Source: Rhodocyclaceae bacterium
GTDB taxonomy: Bacteria; Pseudomonadota; Gammaproteobacteria; Burkholderiales; Rhodocyclaceae
Reading direction: 5' to 3'
Length of the DNA stretch: 64,000 nt
NCBI GenBank assembly: GCA_016718525.1
Contig: JADKDD010000002.1
Location: forward strand, 744,001-808,000
Under the pieces are notes generated by a model that worked only from the letters and a program-made list of their open reading frames with translations, had not been told where the DNA came from and searched no databases. The first letter of the stretch is position 1. Each line of letters opens with the position of its first letter. A program made the translations under genes and the position numbers. Shown piece after piece: positions 8,232 to 17,841 of this stretch.

Positions 8232-9020
8232 ATGCGATCACTGAAGCTCCTCATTGTGACTGCCCTGTGGGCGTTCTGGTCGGCGGCCAACGGCCAGGTA
8301 ACTCAAGCGGTGGTCGATGTTCCCACCCGCAGCGGCGTCACACAACGCATCCTTGTGCTTACACCGCCGCAGCCAAAGGCCGCGCTGGTGGTTTTCCCTG
8401 GCGGGCATGGCGGCCTGCAAATTTTCCCGAATGGATTGATGAAGTGGGGAGAGGGAAATTTTCTGGTTCGAACCCGACAAATGTTTGCCGATGAGGGGTT
8501 TATCGTTGCCATTGTTGATGCGCCGTCGGATCGTCAATCGCGGCCATTTCTGCACGGATTCCGCCAAACGCAAGAGCACACCGCAGACATCAGGGCGGTC
8601 GTCAAATGGTTAAGGGATTACAGTAAGGTTCCGGTCTGGCTCATCGGCACCAGTCGAGGAACCCAATCGGCGGCATACGTCGCGACGGAACTGGCCGATG
8701 GCGAGCGGGCGGACGGCCTGGTGCTTACTGCAACGATTGTCAAAGACGATAAAGGTCGTCCTGTGCCTGCGATGCCTTTGGAAAAAATTCGCATTCCCGT
8801 CCTGGTGGTGCACCACGAGCAGGACGGGTGCGAACTATGCCCCTATGCACTGACGGCGGATTTGATGAGCAAGCTCGGCAACGCCCCTCGGACGCAGTTA
8901 CTTGCATTCAAGGGTGGCGAAAACAAAGGTGATCCTTGCGAGGCAATGGCGTACCACGGCTTCAATGGTCTGGAACGCGATGTCGTCGCCCAGATCACTG
9001 ACTGGATTCTGGCGAAGTAG
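8232..9020 (+). CDS. Exported alpha/beta-hydrolase
   Basis: A 262-residue protein with a signal peptide (MRSLKLLIVTALWAFWSAA, cleavage near residue 21). The nucleophile elbow GTSRGT is at about residue 138. The oxyanion region FPGGHGG lies near residue 55, and a late acid and His (HHEQDG, AYHGFNG) complete a plausible catalytic set. This fits a periplasmic alpha/beta-hydrolase such as an esterase; the substrate is not predictable. Cysteines in CELCPY near residue 198 might form a disulphide. It lies just left of an orphan flavoprotein-gene fragment transcribed towards it. Confidence 0.75.
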   Translation: MRSLKLLIVTALWAFWSAANGQVTQAVVDVPTRSGVTQRILVLTPPQPKAALVVFPGGHGGLQIFPNGLMKWGEGNFLVRTRQMFADEGFIVAIVDAPSDRQSRPFLHGFRQTQEHTADIRAVVKWLRDYSKVPVWLIGTSRGTQSAAYVATELADGERADGLVLTATIVKDDKGRPVPAMPLEKIRIPVLVVHHEQDGCELCPYALTADLMSKLGNAPRTQLLAFKGGENKGDPCEAMAYHGFNGLERDVVAQITDWILAK

Positions 9021-9073
9021 AACTTGCACCCGGCCGGAATGCTTGACGCACGACCCAAGCTTGGAATTGCTGC

Positions 9074-9806
9074 TTACAGCTTCTCCGGCTCCATCACGAT
9101 CGCCCCACACGGACATTCGGCGGCGCAGATCCCGCAGCCTTTGCAGTAGTCGTAGTTGAACTCGAAGCGATTGCCGGCACCGAGCTTGATTACCGCATTG
9201 TCGGGGCAGACACCATAGCAGTTGTCGCACTCGAAGCAGTTGCCGCACGACAGACAGCGGCGCGCTTCGAATAACGCGTTGGTTTCATCCAGCCCGCCCT
9301 GAACTTCGTCGAAGGTGGATTGGCGGCGAATGATGTCGAGCATCGGTTGCACAGTTTTCGGTGCGTCGGAGTAGTACCAGGTGTTGAGGCGCTCGAAGGT
9401 GGCGACTTCGTGTTTTTTGGGCGCTTCGTGGGTGGCGCTTCTGAGCCAGGCATCGATATGCCGCGCGGCCTTTTTGCCGTGACCGATGGCGACGGTGACG
9501 TTGCGTTCAGCCGGCACCATGTCGCCGCCGGCAAAGATGCCGGGGTGGCCGGTCATCATGTTGGGCGCAACTTTGACCACACCGTCGATCAGCTCAAGGC
9601 CCGGTACGCCATCGAGCAAACCCAGATCGACGTCCTGCCCGAGTGCGAGCACGACGGAATCTGCTTCCATGGTTTCGAATTCGCCGGTTGGTTGCGGAAA
9701 ACCCTTGTCATCGAGCACCATTTTCTCGATGGTGATGGAGGATTCGCCGGCTTGTTTGATGGTCGACAGCCACTTGACCATGACGCCTTCCTGCAGCGCT
9801 TCACAT
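9074..9806 (-). pseudogene. 3' fragment A of GltD/PadH-like flavoprotein gene
   Basis: This piece encodes the last 243 or so residues of the flavoprotein whose complete gene is at 59408-61030. It includes the second nucleotide-binding segment (GIFAGGDM) and the C-terminal 2x[4Fe-4S] module (CLSCGNCFECDNCYGVCP, CKGCGICAAECP). Homology stops at 9806 within the codons for EALQEG, where unrelated sequence begins. Unlike the other fragments it has no IS91 copy at its stop-codon side, and the sequence left of the stop differs. It has no start signals and is taken as a non-functional remnant. Confidence 0.85.
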
Positions 9807-10113
9807 CGATCCTGCCACCGGCCTTGCAAGTTTGAATGTGGGTGAGCTGAACGCCATCCTCGCCACCAACAAACACGGCGCTGTCGCCGCCATCGACGCC
9901 TTCAGCGCCAACTTTGCCAAATCCGCCGACTTGCTCAACAGCGAAGGCAATTTCATCGACAACGCCATCGACAACCGCAGTCGCGCCATCGCCTACATCA
10001 GCGACAACAAAGCCAGCCTGCAAGCCGAATTCGGCACCGGAGACGCCGCCACACCACGAGCTGACGTCGCAAAAGCCCTAGCGGCCTATGAACTAATGCG
10101 CGGGTCGGCGTGA
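9807..10113 (+). pseudogene. C-terminal gene remnant, family unclear
   Basis: The frame runs in without a proper start from the junction with fragment A and ends with a stop at 10111-10113. About 100 residues are visible, rich in Ala, Asn and Asp (LNAILATNKHGAVAAIDAF, LLNSEGNFIDNAIDNRSRAI). The pattern is reminiscent of the C-terminal part of flagellar cap protein FliD, but I cannot confirm that. It is best read as the 3' end of a gene cut by the rearrangement at 9806. Confidence 0.4.
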
Positions 10114-10134
10114 CGGCGTTTCAACGACGAATTA

Positions 10135-10161
10135 ACGGCGTGTCACCAGCACCAACTGGCG
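10135..10161 (+). repeat. Dispersed 27-bp repeat, intact form
   Basis: Exact match to ACGGCGTGT + CACCAGCACCAACTGGCG. It lies in non-coding sequence after the remnant ending at 10113. The flank continues GAGTTGGTG, a partial inverted echo of the repeat. Confidence 0.85.
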
Positions 10162-10229
10162 AGTTGGTGTGTTTGGTACGGTTAGGGGTGGCTCGTGGTG
10201 CGATATTGAAAGACCTGACCCTGTGTTTT

Positions 10230-10284
10230 CTAGCAGATCGGCGCGGACCGTCAGGTTGGCGGCTTTCTTGGGCACGGTGTTCAT
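10230..10284 (-). pseudogene. Possible ccdA-like antitoxin remnant
   Basis: Reading from an ATG at 10284, the first 18 or so codons (MNTVPKKAANLTVRADLL) resemble the N-terminus of CcdA-type antitoxins. The similarity then stops abruptly and nothing recognisable follows. The whole 10114-10444 interval has no intact gene. This is a weak call. Confidence 0.3.
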
Positions 10285-10444
10285 GGATTTGCTCCACGGA
10301 ATAGTGCGCAAAGCTTACGCGCATGAATAATGCGCGTCAATGATCTGGCAGCGAAAAGGCATCGCGGCGTACGAATCACGTCGCCGGCTGAAATCCACCG
10401 TCAATGTCGGCAAGGGCGGCAGCCTGGCCGTCTCGAAACTGCCG

Positions 10445-12025
10445 TCAAATTCTTTGTTCGCACCACTTTGTCCACATGCCCCGCAGCGCCACCTCAAACT
10501 GACGGGCGAAACGCGGCGCGTCGAAGATCGGCGATGAAGCGATTCCTTGCCGCAAACCCTGGCGGAGCCTGTTCAGACCATCAAGGTCGCCCGACTTGGC
10601 GACGGCCCGGGCTACGTAATCCTCCCGATCCGATGCAATCCATTCCGGCAGTCCGGCATGCGTCAGCAAACCCGATCCCTGGCGGGAAAGAAAGCTTTCG
10701 CCGGCCAGCGTCAGCACCGGTACGCCCATCCACAGGTTTTCGACGGTGGTCGTGATTCCCGGATAAGGGAAGGGGTCGAGGGCGATATCGACCCGATGGT
10801 GTTGCGCAAGATGGTCTTCTCGCGCCACCAGTCCCTTCAGGATCAGCCGCTCCCCGGCGATACCGTGCGCAGCAAAACGGGCGGCCACGTCTTCCCGTAT
10901 CGAGGATTCTCCGAGCTGCCCCGCCTTGAGAAACAGCCTGCTGTCGGGAACCGCGATGAGGATTTTTGCCCAAAGGGCCACCACATCGTCGTTCATCTTG
11001 GACAGATTGTTGAAACTGCCAAAGGTGAGATGGCCGTTGGAGAGGGCCGGCAAGGGCATTACCGGCACGCCGGCGTCGGGCGGAGTGAAGCACACATAGC
11101 TTTCGGGCAGGCGCCAGATTTTTTCGGTAACTCCGGCTTCGGCGGATGGCGGCAGCGTCAGCGCGTCGGCAATCAGATAGTCGATGGCCGCCACGCCGGT
11201 CGTGCCAAGATATCCCAGCCAGGTGGCCTGCACCGGTGCCGGTTTCCACGCAAACATCGGCAGCCGGTTGTGCGCCGTGTGGCCGGACAGGTCGAGCAGG
11301 ATGTCGATCCTGTCGTCGTGTATCCGGTGCGCAAGCGACGCGTCGGGGAACCCGCCCACTCCATGCCATTCCCGACAGCAGGCGCGGATGCGCTCGGTGA
11401 CGGCATCGCTGCCGGGAAAGATCGAATAGGCAATCAGTTCGATCCGGTCGCTCGCCGTCGAAGCAAGCGCCGAGAGCACGTTGACCAGAAAGTTGCCGAC
11501 CGGATGTTGGCGAAAGTCGCCGGATACCAGGCCGATCCGCAGGCGCCGTTCCGGCACGGGGGTGTTGGGCCACGCGGCAAACGGTCGGGCCAGACGGCCT
11601 GCCAGTTCGCCATAGCGCTTCGCTTCTTCAAGCAGGTTCGCCGCCGATGTCCGGCTGACAAAACTGCTTGCATAAACAAGGTTGCTCCAGGCGGCGGTGA
11701 AATCCGGCTTTGTCTGCAGGGCACGACGGTAACTCGCAATGGCTTCATCGAAGCGGCCGAGGGCCTGGAACACCATTCCAAGATTGCTGTGCGCCGATGA
11801 CTGCGCGGGATTGAGCTCGATGGCCCGCTGTAGAAACTCGACGGCTTCGCGATGGCGGTCCTGAACTCCAAGGATCATTCCCAGGTTGTTCAGCGCGTCG
11901 ACGTTGTCAGGACTGGCTTCGATCAGCTTGCGAAATCCCGCTTCGGCATCGGCCATCCTGCCGGCCTGGAAGTGCCTGGCGGCCGCAGCAAACAAGGATG
12001 TTGCCGAATCGGTGCCGGTTGTCAT
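10445..12025 (-). CDS. TPR protein with O-GlcNAc transferase (SPINDLY-like) domain
   Basis: A 526-residue protein. Three or four tetratricopeptide repeats occupy about residues 8-135 (ALNNLGMILGVQDRHREAVE, AHSNLGMVFQALGRFDEAIA). The rest is a glycosyltransferase family 41 domain: IGLVSGDFRQHPVG at about 165, the GYLGTTG motif, FGSFNNLSKM, and DPFPYPGITTTVENLWMG near the C-terminus. Family members transfer a sugar (GlcNAc or other) to Ser/Thr of proteins; bacterial ones often act on surface or flagellar proteins. IS91-1 ends only 12 bases upstream of the start codon, so the native promoter and ribosome site have been replaced. Confidence 0.85.
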   Translation of the reverse strand: MTTGTDSATSLFAAAARHFQAGRMADAEAGFRKLIEASPDNVDALNNLGMILGVQDRHREAVEFLQRAIELNPAQSSAHSNLGMVFQALGRFDEAIASYRRALQTKPDFTAAWSNLVYASSFVSRTSAANLLEEAKRYGELAGRLARPFAAWPNTPVPERRLRIGLVSGDFRQHPVGNFLVNVLSALASTASDRIELIAYSIFPGSDAVTERIRACCREWHGVGGFPDASLAHRIHDDRIDILLDLSGHTAHNRLPMFAWKPAPVQATWLGYLGTTGVAAIDYLIADALTLPPSAEAGVTEKIWRLPESYVCFTPPDAGVPVMPLPALSNGHLTFGSFNNLSKMNDDVVALWAKILIAVPDSRLFLKAGQLGESSIREDVAARFAAHGIAGERLILKGLVAREDHLAQHHRVDIALDPFPYPGITTTVENLWMGVPVLTLAGESFLSRQGSGLLTHAGLPEWIASDREDYVARAVAKSGDLDGLNRLRQGLRQGIASSPIFDAPRFARQFEVALRGMWTKWCEQRI

Positions 12026-12208
12026 GCCGGCGGAGGAATAGGAAATTCAATCGACATTCGAGGAGTTTCGCCCTCGCTTGATGCGGTTGTCAAACCTTGA
12101 TTTCGCCTGAAGGCGCATGGCTTCGCAGAATACTCACCCGAATTTCGCGATTGGCACTGCCCACGACACTGGACGGCATGTCATTTGTTCGCCCACACCG
12201 AATTACCG

Positions 12209-13662
12209 TTACCAATTGATACGCTGATCGAACTCGGTGGGCGGTTCGGGCGGTGTGGGCAAAGCCCACTGAGCATGCCCGGCGTCGCCGAACATTTCCG
12301 CTGCTCGCTCCGCAGCGCTCGCCGCTTCCCACAGTGGTGGCCCGCGCGCTTGCGCGATTTTGGGCGACTCGGTTGATTCACCAATGTGATTGAGAATCTT
12401 GTGCAGCGTGGTGGTGTCGTTGATGAAGGCGATGATGCGCATCTGGCTGTGGCAGATCGGGCAGTTCAGCGGGAAGGCTTCGTAGATGCGTGCGAGCAGC
12501 ATCGCCCACAGGTAGCGGGCGACGGCGTGTCACCAGCACCAACTGGCGAAATCGCCAGTGGCGCAAGCGCCGTCACCGCTGCCCGCATTGGCGCATTAGG
12601 TGCCAGCACACCGTAGTAGCGATGGCCGTGCGTGCGCGGTGGCGGGATGACCGCACCGATTTTGTCGATCAGTTCCAGTGGCGTGAGCACCAATTCCCTC
12701 GACCCGCCTTGGTGCGGTTTCGGGTTGTGATAGACCACATGTTCGGCATCGTGCTGGTGCAAATGTTCGAGCGCAAATGGAGGCCGCGCGCAGTAGCGCA
12801 GCAGGCGCTCTAGCCCTGCCCGGTCATTGCCCTCGATGCATACCGACGCATCGACAGAAAACCCGCCACCGTGTTCCCATTGGGCCATCTCTTTGGCATC
12901 GGCTTGGTCGATCAGGCCACGGCGAACGAAGGTGCGCAGGATGCGTTTGCGGGTGCGCGTTTGCACGGCTTGAATAGCCAGCGCATCGAGTTGATACGCG
13001 GCATGGAAAGTGGCAATCGGCGCATCCTCGGTATCGAGGTCGTCCGCATTAGCGGATGGCTCGAACACCCCGTCCATCACGCAGCAATGAAAGTGGACAT
13101 GCGCGTTGAGCGACGAGCCAAAGCGGTGGATGAACGCGACCGCCCCGATGCGTGCGGTGGCCGCACGTCCGCCGCTGTGTTGGCGTAACGCGCGCTCCAC
13201 TTCGCTCAGAAAAATCCGCAGCACCGCGCCCTGCAGCGCTGCATCGGTCTGCAGAAAATAACGCAGCCGCTTGGGCACCGCCAGCACCCATTGCCGTACC
13301 GGCACAGGTGGGAACACATGATCCACGAAATGCGCTGCCGTCTCCACCATGCGCCGCGTGTTACACGACGGACACACGCCTCGCCCTTTGCAGGAATAGG
13401 CAATCAGAAGATCATGCTGGCAGGTGTCGCAATACGCCCGCGCAAAACCGTGGGCGAGAATGCCGCATTCGAGATAGCGGCGGAAGGTGCGCTCGACATA
13501 GCCAGGCGGCGCGGCACCAAACTCGCCGCTGGCCAAATCGAGCCAGGTCGCAAAGTGCGTCTGGACGATGCGATACCACAGCGTCTGCTCGGGACGGCGA
13601 CGCTGGTAGCGAGCAGCGCGCGGTGTGGCACATGAGGCAACAGCGGACGCAGTAGCAGACAT
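12209..13662 (-). pseudogene. IS91 transposase, frameshifted by deletion
   Basis: Residues 1 to about 380 match the intact transposase at 18013-19572, including the N-terminal zinc-binding cysteines and HVHFH. At 12521-12550 roughly 100 bases are missing: the repeat ACGGCGTGT + CACCAGC joins directly to sequence that lies much further along in the intact gene. The frame then shifts, and the remaining C-terminal 97 residues (MLLARIYEAFPLNCPIC onward) are in another frame. This copy is unlikely to make active transposase. The last common sequence lies near 12209. Confidence 0.85.
12522..12548 (+). repeat. Dispersed 27-bp repeat inside transposase gene (IS91-1)
   Basis: Exact ACGGCGTGT + CACCAGCACCAACTGGCG unit sitting at the deletion junction of the IS91-1 transposase gene. 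Confidence 0.85.
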
Positions 13663-13737
13663 GGCGCTGACCCATGGATGACGGGTGAGCGGCGTAGATT
13701 ACTGTGTTTCCGTACAGCGATGTGTCGAACTCCTTTG

Positions 13738-13763
13738 ACAGCGTATCACCAGCACCAACTGAC
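13738..13763 (+). repeat. Dispersed repeat at terminator end of IS91-1
   Basis: ACAGCGTAT + CACCAGCACCAACTG, with mismatches in the first part. It lies between IS91-1 and the NrtR remnant. In IS91-2, -4, -5 and -8 the same unit abuts captured DNA. Confidence 0.75.
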
Positions 13764-14094
13764 AAAATTCAAAGCCGAAAAAAATCCCCGACGCCAAACA
13801 GCGCCAGCGATGGAAGACCAAGCGCTCGCCTTCGACCATGCAATGCTGATCCGCGAGGCGACACAGGCGACTCGCCAGGAGATCGAGCAACTCGATCTGC
13901 CATTCGGCTTCCTGCCGGACAAGTTCACCCTGGGCGAACTCCAGGAAATCTGTGAGCAGTTGCTAGGCCGTCGTCTCGACAAGTCTTCATTCCGGCGCCG
14001 TCTGGATGACCGCGGAATCGTCGAGGCGGCTCCGAGTGAAATGCGGACGGGAGCGTTCAGGCCAGCACAGCTTCTTCAGAGGCGCCAAGACTAA
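13764..14094 (+). pseudogene. NrtR-type regulator, C-terminal winged-helix remnant
   Basis: The frame enters from the repeat without a start codon and ends at a TAA at 14092-14094. It shows a helix leading to LPFGFLPDKFTLGELQEICE, then GRRLDKSSFRRRLDDRGIVE and FRPAQL. This is the winged-helix tail typical of Nudix-related NrtR/NadQ regulators of NAD metabolism. The N-terminal Nudix-like domain is missing, so the gene has been cut at the IS91-1 right end. It is probably non-functional. Confidence 0.65.
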
Positions 14095-14536
14095 ACGCGA
14101 AAACACGATTACGCTGAAAAGCCAATCTCGTTGCCACTAATCAGGTCATATCAGTCAGCAGTCGGCCAAAACCAGCCGGTCGGAATGCTACTCCCATTCC
14201 GGACGCTCAATCAGATATGTCCTACATGCCGCCATTAGAAACGCCGATTTTTGGCAGGCTACGTCATAGCGCGAGAGATTTTCTTGCTAGGGGCGATAAT
14301 AGTCTCTTGCTGTCGTTCGGGGCCTATTCAGTCAATAGGCTACCCTGTGAGGTCTACGAGGCGCTCGGAGATGTCTGCCAAGTTGATGCAAGCATTACCC
14401 TTGAGCTTTTCTGAAATCGTCATTGTCGGATTTTAACGAGAGACCAGCCTCCTAATCTCCTAATTATGCCGTTATGATAAAATCATTGAGAATGTTTTTC
14501 GAATGGTCACACACTTAATTTTCACATAGGATTCTC
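14095..14536. other. Intergenic stretch upstream of DUF1254 genes
   Basis: These 442 bases are relatively AT-rich and contain only short frames without family resemblance. The part just before 14537 (TTATGATAAAATCATTGAG at about 14470) could carry the promoter of the DUF1254 gene, and AGGATTCTC precedes its ATG. Nothing else is seen. Confidence 0.4.
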
Positions 14537-16054
14537 ATGGAAAAACAATTTAAACCATTGACAGCACTATTAATCGCTTCTGCCTTGACCCTGCCTTTCC
14601 TTGAGGCAGCGAGAGCTGAGGTATCACAGGAATCACTGAATTCCATCTCGATACCCAACAAAGTCGAGACGCCGATCGGGTCGCTTGATTTCTTCGACGG
14701 CGTGCCGTCGAAGGCAACGGCCGAGAAGGTCTACGATAACCTCGACCGCATGCGCGCCACAGGGGTGTTTCTCGACAATGTCGGCGCCGTATCGATGTAC
14801 AGTGTTCGAACCGGTCTGGCCGATGCCGGGTCCAAGGGAGCGAACAGGATCGCCTTGTTCTCGCAATTGTTGGATTCGAAGACTCTGGTTGTCACCGCCA
14901 ACACCTCGACTTTGTATGCCTACACCTATACCGATCTCGCTCAGGATGGCCCGACCGTCATCGAGGTCCCGCCCGGAATGCTCGGCTTTCTCGACGACGC
15001 CTGGCAGCGATTTGTTGGCAACATGGGAGTCACCGGGCCGGACAAAGGCAAGGGCGGCAAGTACCTCGTGCTGCCGCCCGGCTACACCGGCAAGGTTCCT
15101 CCGGGGTATTTCCTGCTCAAGCCGACGACGAACCGCAACTTCCTGTTCCTGCGTGGCTCGATCAAGAACGGCCTGAAACCTGCGGTCGAGAACATCACCT
15201 CGAAGCTCAAGGTCTATCCGCTGAAGAACGCAGCCAAGCCGACCCCAACCGAGTTCGTTGACATGTCCGGTAAGGCTTTCAACACCGTCTTCCCCAGCGA
15301 CTTCAGTTACTTCGAAAACCTCAACCAGATCGTTCAGGAAGAACCGATCGATGCCATCAGCCCCGAGGTACGCGGCGCAATCGCCGCCATCGGCATCGTC
15401 AAGGGTCAGCCTTTCGCCCCCGATGCACGAATGAAAAAATTGTTGACCGAGGCTGCCATGCTTGGCAACGCCACATCACGATCCATCACCTACTACCCCA
15501 GATTTACGGGCGTCAAGATCTATCCGGACGACCCCAAGAGCGTCTGGTCCACGGCCTTCGCCAACAAGAACACCAGTTTTGAAGCCAATGGAGTGATGGG
15601 CTTGGACGCGCGCGTGCTCTACTACTTCAACGCCGGTGGCGTGACCCCTGCCATGGCCGCCACTCGCGCCGGCGAAGGTTCGGATTACGCCTTGGCGGTT
15701 CTTGATGCCAGCCAGCTGGCTTTTGACGGATCAAAAACCTACAAACTGCACTTGCCGCCGAATGTGCCGGTGAACGACTTCTGGGCTGTCACGATATATG
15801 ACACGCAGACGCGCTCACAACTGCAGACCGGTCAGAAGTTCCCGACAGTTGGTAGCCAGACAGAAGGCATGAAGAAAAACGCCGACGGCTCGTACGACGT
15901 CTATTTCGCACCGAAGGCACCCGTAGGCATGGAAGGCAATTGGCTGCAGACAGTGCCGGGCAAGAGTTGGTTCACCATTCTTCGCATGTATGGCCCCTTG
16001 GAGCCGTGGATCAACAAGACTTGGCGGCCAAGCGAAATAGAACTGGTGAAATGA
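14537..16054 (+). CDS. Exported DUF1254/DUF1214 protein, paralogue 1
   Basis: A 505-residue protein with a signal peptide (MEKQFKPLTALLIASALTL, cleavage after ARA near residue 27). The DUF1254 region spans about 60-200 (VIEVPPGMLGFLDDAWQRF, GKGGKYLVLPPGY). The DUF1214 region covers the last 120 residues (LPPNVPVNDFWAVTIYD, GSYDVYFAPKAP, PGKSWFTILRMYGPLEPW). Such proteins are periplasmic and widespread in environmental proteobacteria; their biochemical role is not established. A paralogue of nearly equal length follows 148 bases downstream, with very similar 5' and 3' ends but a diverged middle. The ribosome site AGGA lies eight bases before the ATG. Confidence 0.85.
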   Translation: MEKQFKPLTALLIASALTLPFLEAARAEVSQESLNSISIPNKVETPIGSLDFFDGVPSKATAEKVYDNLDRMRATGVFLDNVGAVSMYSVRTGLADAGSKGANRIALFSQLLDSKTLVVTANTSTLYAYTYTDLAQDGPTVIEVPPGMLGFLDDAWQRFVGNMGVTGPDKGKGGKYLVLPPGYTGKVPPGYFLLKPTTNRNFLFLRGSIKNGLKPAVENITSKLKVYPLKNAAKPTPTEFVDMSGKAFNTVFPSDFSYFENLNQIVQEEPIDAISPEVRGAIAAIGIVKGQPFAPDARMKKLLTEAAMLGNATSRSITYYPRFTGVKIYPDDPKSVWSTAFANKNTSFEANGVMGLDARVLYYFNAGGVTPAMAATRAGEGSDYALAVLDASQLAFDGSKTYKLHLPPNVPVNDFWAVTIYDTQTRSQLQTGQKFPTVGSQTEGMKKNADGSYDVYFAPKAPVGMEGNWLQTVPGKSWFTILRMYGPLEPWINKTWRPSEIELVK

Positions 16055-16079
16055 GTCAGCCAAACTAACAAATCCATGC

Positions 16080-16115
16080 AGCGGCCACTGGGAACGCCAT
16101 CCCAAAGTGGCCGCT
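16080..16115. terminator. Hairpin between the DUF1254 genes
   Basis: AGCGGCCACT (16080-16089) pairs perfectly with AGTGGCCGCT (16106-16115) around a 16-base loop, 25 bases after the stop codon. No T-run follows, so it may be an mRNA-stabilising or attenuating hairpin rather than a classical terminator. Confidence 0.5.
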
Positions 16116-16202
16116 CAGCATGCCTGAGGCATTGTTACAGTGAATAAATGATGGCAGGCTTTACGTATATTCACACCCTTAATTTTATCTCTTGAGGTCC
16201 CC

Positions 16203-17717
16203 ATGAGAAAACAATTTAAACCATTGACAGCCCTGTTGGCCGCTGCCGTGTTGACCCTGCCCAGCCTTGAGGTCGCGAGAGCTGAAGTGCCGCAGAAATT
16301 GCCGACACCCATCGCGATACCTGACAATGTCAAGACGACATTCGGGACACTGGAATTCTTTGATGGCGTGCCGACTGACGCCACTGTCGGAAAACTCTAC
16401 GACAATATTGACCGGGCGCGGGCAGTCGAAGTGTTTCTCGATAACGTCGGTGCACTATCGGTCTACAGCGTCATTGCCGGCAATGCGGGAATTGGTTTGA
16501 GCCAGCCCAATCAGATTGCCGTAGCTGAAAAACTGCTCGACTCGCACTCGCTGTACTTGACCGGAAATACTTCCACGATGTACTCGATTGGTCATCTCGA
16601 CCTTGACAAGTATGGTCCGACCGTCGTGGAAGTGCCGCCTGGCATGCTTGGCATGCTTGACGATGCATGGATGCGATTCGTGGGTGATTTCGGGGTAGTC
16701 GGCCCGGACAGGGGCAAGGGCGGAAAGTATCTTGTTCTGCCGCCGGGTTATGCCGGTGAGGTGCCCAAGGGTTACTTTGTACTCAAGGCGCCAACTTTCA
16801 TCAACTGGTTCTTCATGCGCGGTTCGATTGCCGACGGTCTGGCGCCGGCGTTGAAGAACATCAAGGACCACCTGAAAGTTTACCCGCTCAAGTTGGCAGG
16901 TCAGCCGCCCGCCACTGAATTCGTGAACATTACCGGCAAGAGTTACAACACGGTTGCCCCAAGCGACTACAGTTATTTCGAGGCCCTCAACAATATTATC
17001 CAGAAAGAGCCCATAGAAGCGCTGGGTAGTGAATCTCGTGGGCTGCTTGCCGCGATTGGCATTGTCAAAGGCAAGCCATTCAATCCAGACGAAAGGATGA
17101 AACGCTTGCTCAGCGAAGCTGCAGTGATCGGCGATGCCACGGCACGTGCCGCGTTGTACAGCCCACGCCAAAAAGGCTATTTCATATACCCCGACAGTGA
17201 CAGCTCCTGGGTCATGGGCTTTGCCAATAAGGATGTGTTTTTCGAAGTTGAAGGCGCGCGCAACCTAGATGCCCGTACCAGTTTCTATTTCGGATATACC
17301 GGGGTGACTCCAGCCATGGCAGTTACGCATCCAGGCGCCGGTTCTGACTACGGCATTGCTTTCAAGGATGCCCAGAAGAAAGCATTCGATGGCTCTAAAA
17401 CCTACAGGTTGCACCTACCACCGAATGTTCCTGTAAATAACTTCTGGGCCGTCACTATGTATGACACCCAAACTCGCTCCATGCTGCAGACCAGCCAGCC
17501 TTTCCCCTCGGTTGGGAGCCAAAGCAAGGGATTCCAGAAAAATGCCGACGGCTCGTACGACGTCTATTTCGCGCCGAAGGCGCCGGTAGGCAAAGAGGGT
17601 AACTGGCTGCAAACGGTACCGGGCAAGAGCTGGTTCACCATCCTGCGCATGTACGGTCCGCTGGAGCCGTGGATCAACAAGACTTGGCGGCCAAGCGAAA
17701 TAGAACTGGTGAAATGA
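16203..17717 (+). CDS. Exported DUF1254/DUF1214 protein, paralogue 2
   Basis: A 504-residue paralogue of the preceding protein with the same domain order. It has a signal peptide (MRKQFKPLTALLAAAVLTL), a DUF1254 core (VVEVPPGMLGMLDDAWMRF, GKGGKYLVLPPGY) and a C-terminal DUF1214 (LPPNVPVNNFWAVTMYD). The last 56 coding bases are identical to those of paralogue 1 and the 3' flank stays similar for another 30 bases. The central 300 codons differ much more. That pattern suggests tandem duplication followed by gene conversion at the ends. AGGTCCCC precedes the start. Confidence 0.85.
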   Translation: MRKQFKPLTALLAAAVLTLPSLEVARAEVPQKLPTPIAIPDNVKTTFGTLEFFDGVPTDATVGKLYDNIDRARAVEVFLDNVGALSVYSVIAGNAGIGLSQPNQIAVAEKLLDSHSLYLTGNTSTMYSIGHLDLDKYGPTVVEVPPGMLGMLDDAWMRFVGDFGVVGPDRGKGGKYLVLPPGYAGEVPKGYFVLKAPTFINWFFMRGSIADGLAPALKNIKDHLKVYPLKLAGQPPATEFVNITGKSYNTVAPSDYSYFEALNNIIQKEPIEALGSESRGLLAAIGIVKGKPFNPDERMKRLLSEAAVIGDATARAALYSPRQKGYFIYPDSDSSWVMGFANKDVFFEVEGARNLDARTSFYFGYTGVTPAMAVTHPGAGSDYGIAFKDAQKKAFDGSKTYRLHLPPNVPVNNFWAVTMYDTQTRSMLQTSQPFPSVGSQSKGFQKNADGSYDVYFAPKAPVGKEGNWLQTVPGKSWFTILRMYGPLEPWINKTWRPSEIELVK

Positions 17718-17734
17718 TTCAGCCAAGCTAACAA

Positions 17735-17774
17735 ATCCATCCAGCGGTGCCACAAATGTTGCCCGCTGATGGAT
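17735..17774. terminator. Hairpin after DUF1254 paralogue 2
   Basis: ATCCATCCAGCGG at 17735-17747 pairs with CCGCTGATGGAT ending at 17774, with one bulged base. There is no T-run. It sits in the same place relative to the stop codon as the hairpin after paralogue 1. Confidence 0.5.
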
Positions 17775-17841
17775 CGTGTTAAACGTTTGCCTGTGAGAAC
17801 GCCGAAGGTCTGAAAGTCCGCATTGACGATTGGTTAAAAGG

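Larger units (their letters stand above)
12038..13761 (-). mobile_element. IS91-family element, copy IS91-1
   Basis: The left end starts with ATAGGAAATTCAATC, which begins all eight copies and lies downstream of the transposase, the side expected for the rolling-circle origin. The flank is AGGA. Similarity to the other copies continues past the transposase start through GGCGTAGATTA (13701) to TGTCGAAC (13730). It ends in a variant of the dispersed repeat (CACCAGCACCAACTG to 13761), the candidate terminator end. This copy lacks the 50-bp palindrome seen in IS91-3 to -8 and has an internal deletion in the transposase. Confidence 0.85.

Noticed and set aside
10547..11800. 417-codon plus-strand frame opposite the TPR/GT41 gene
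   Set aside because: The opposite strand carries a clear glycosyltransferase; this frame is a codon-bias shadow with no motifs.
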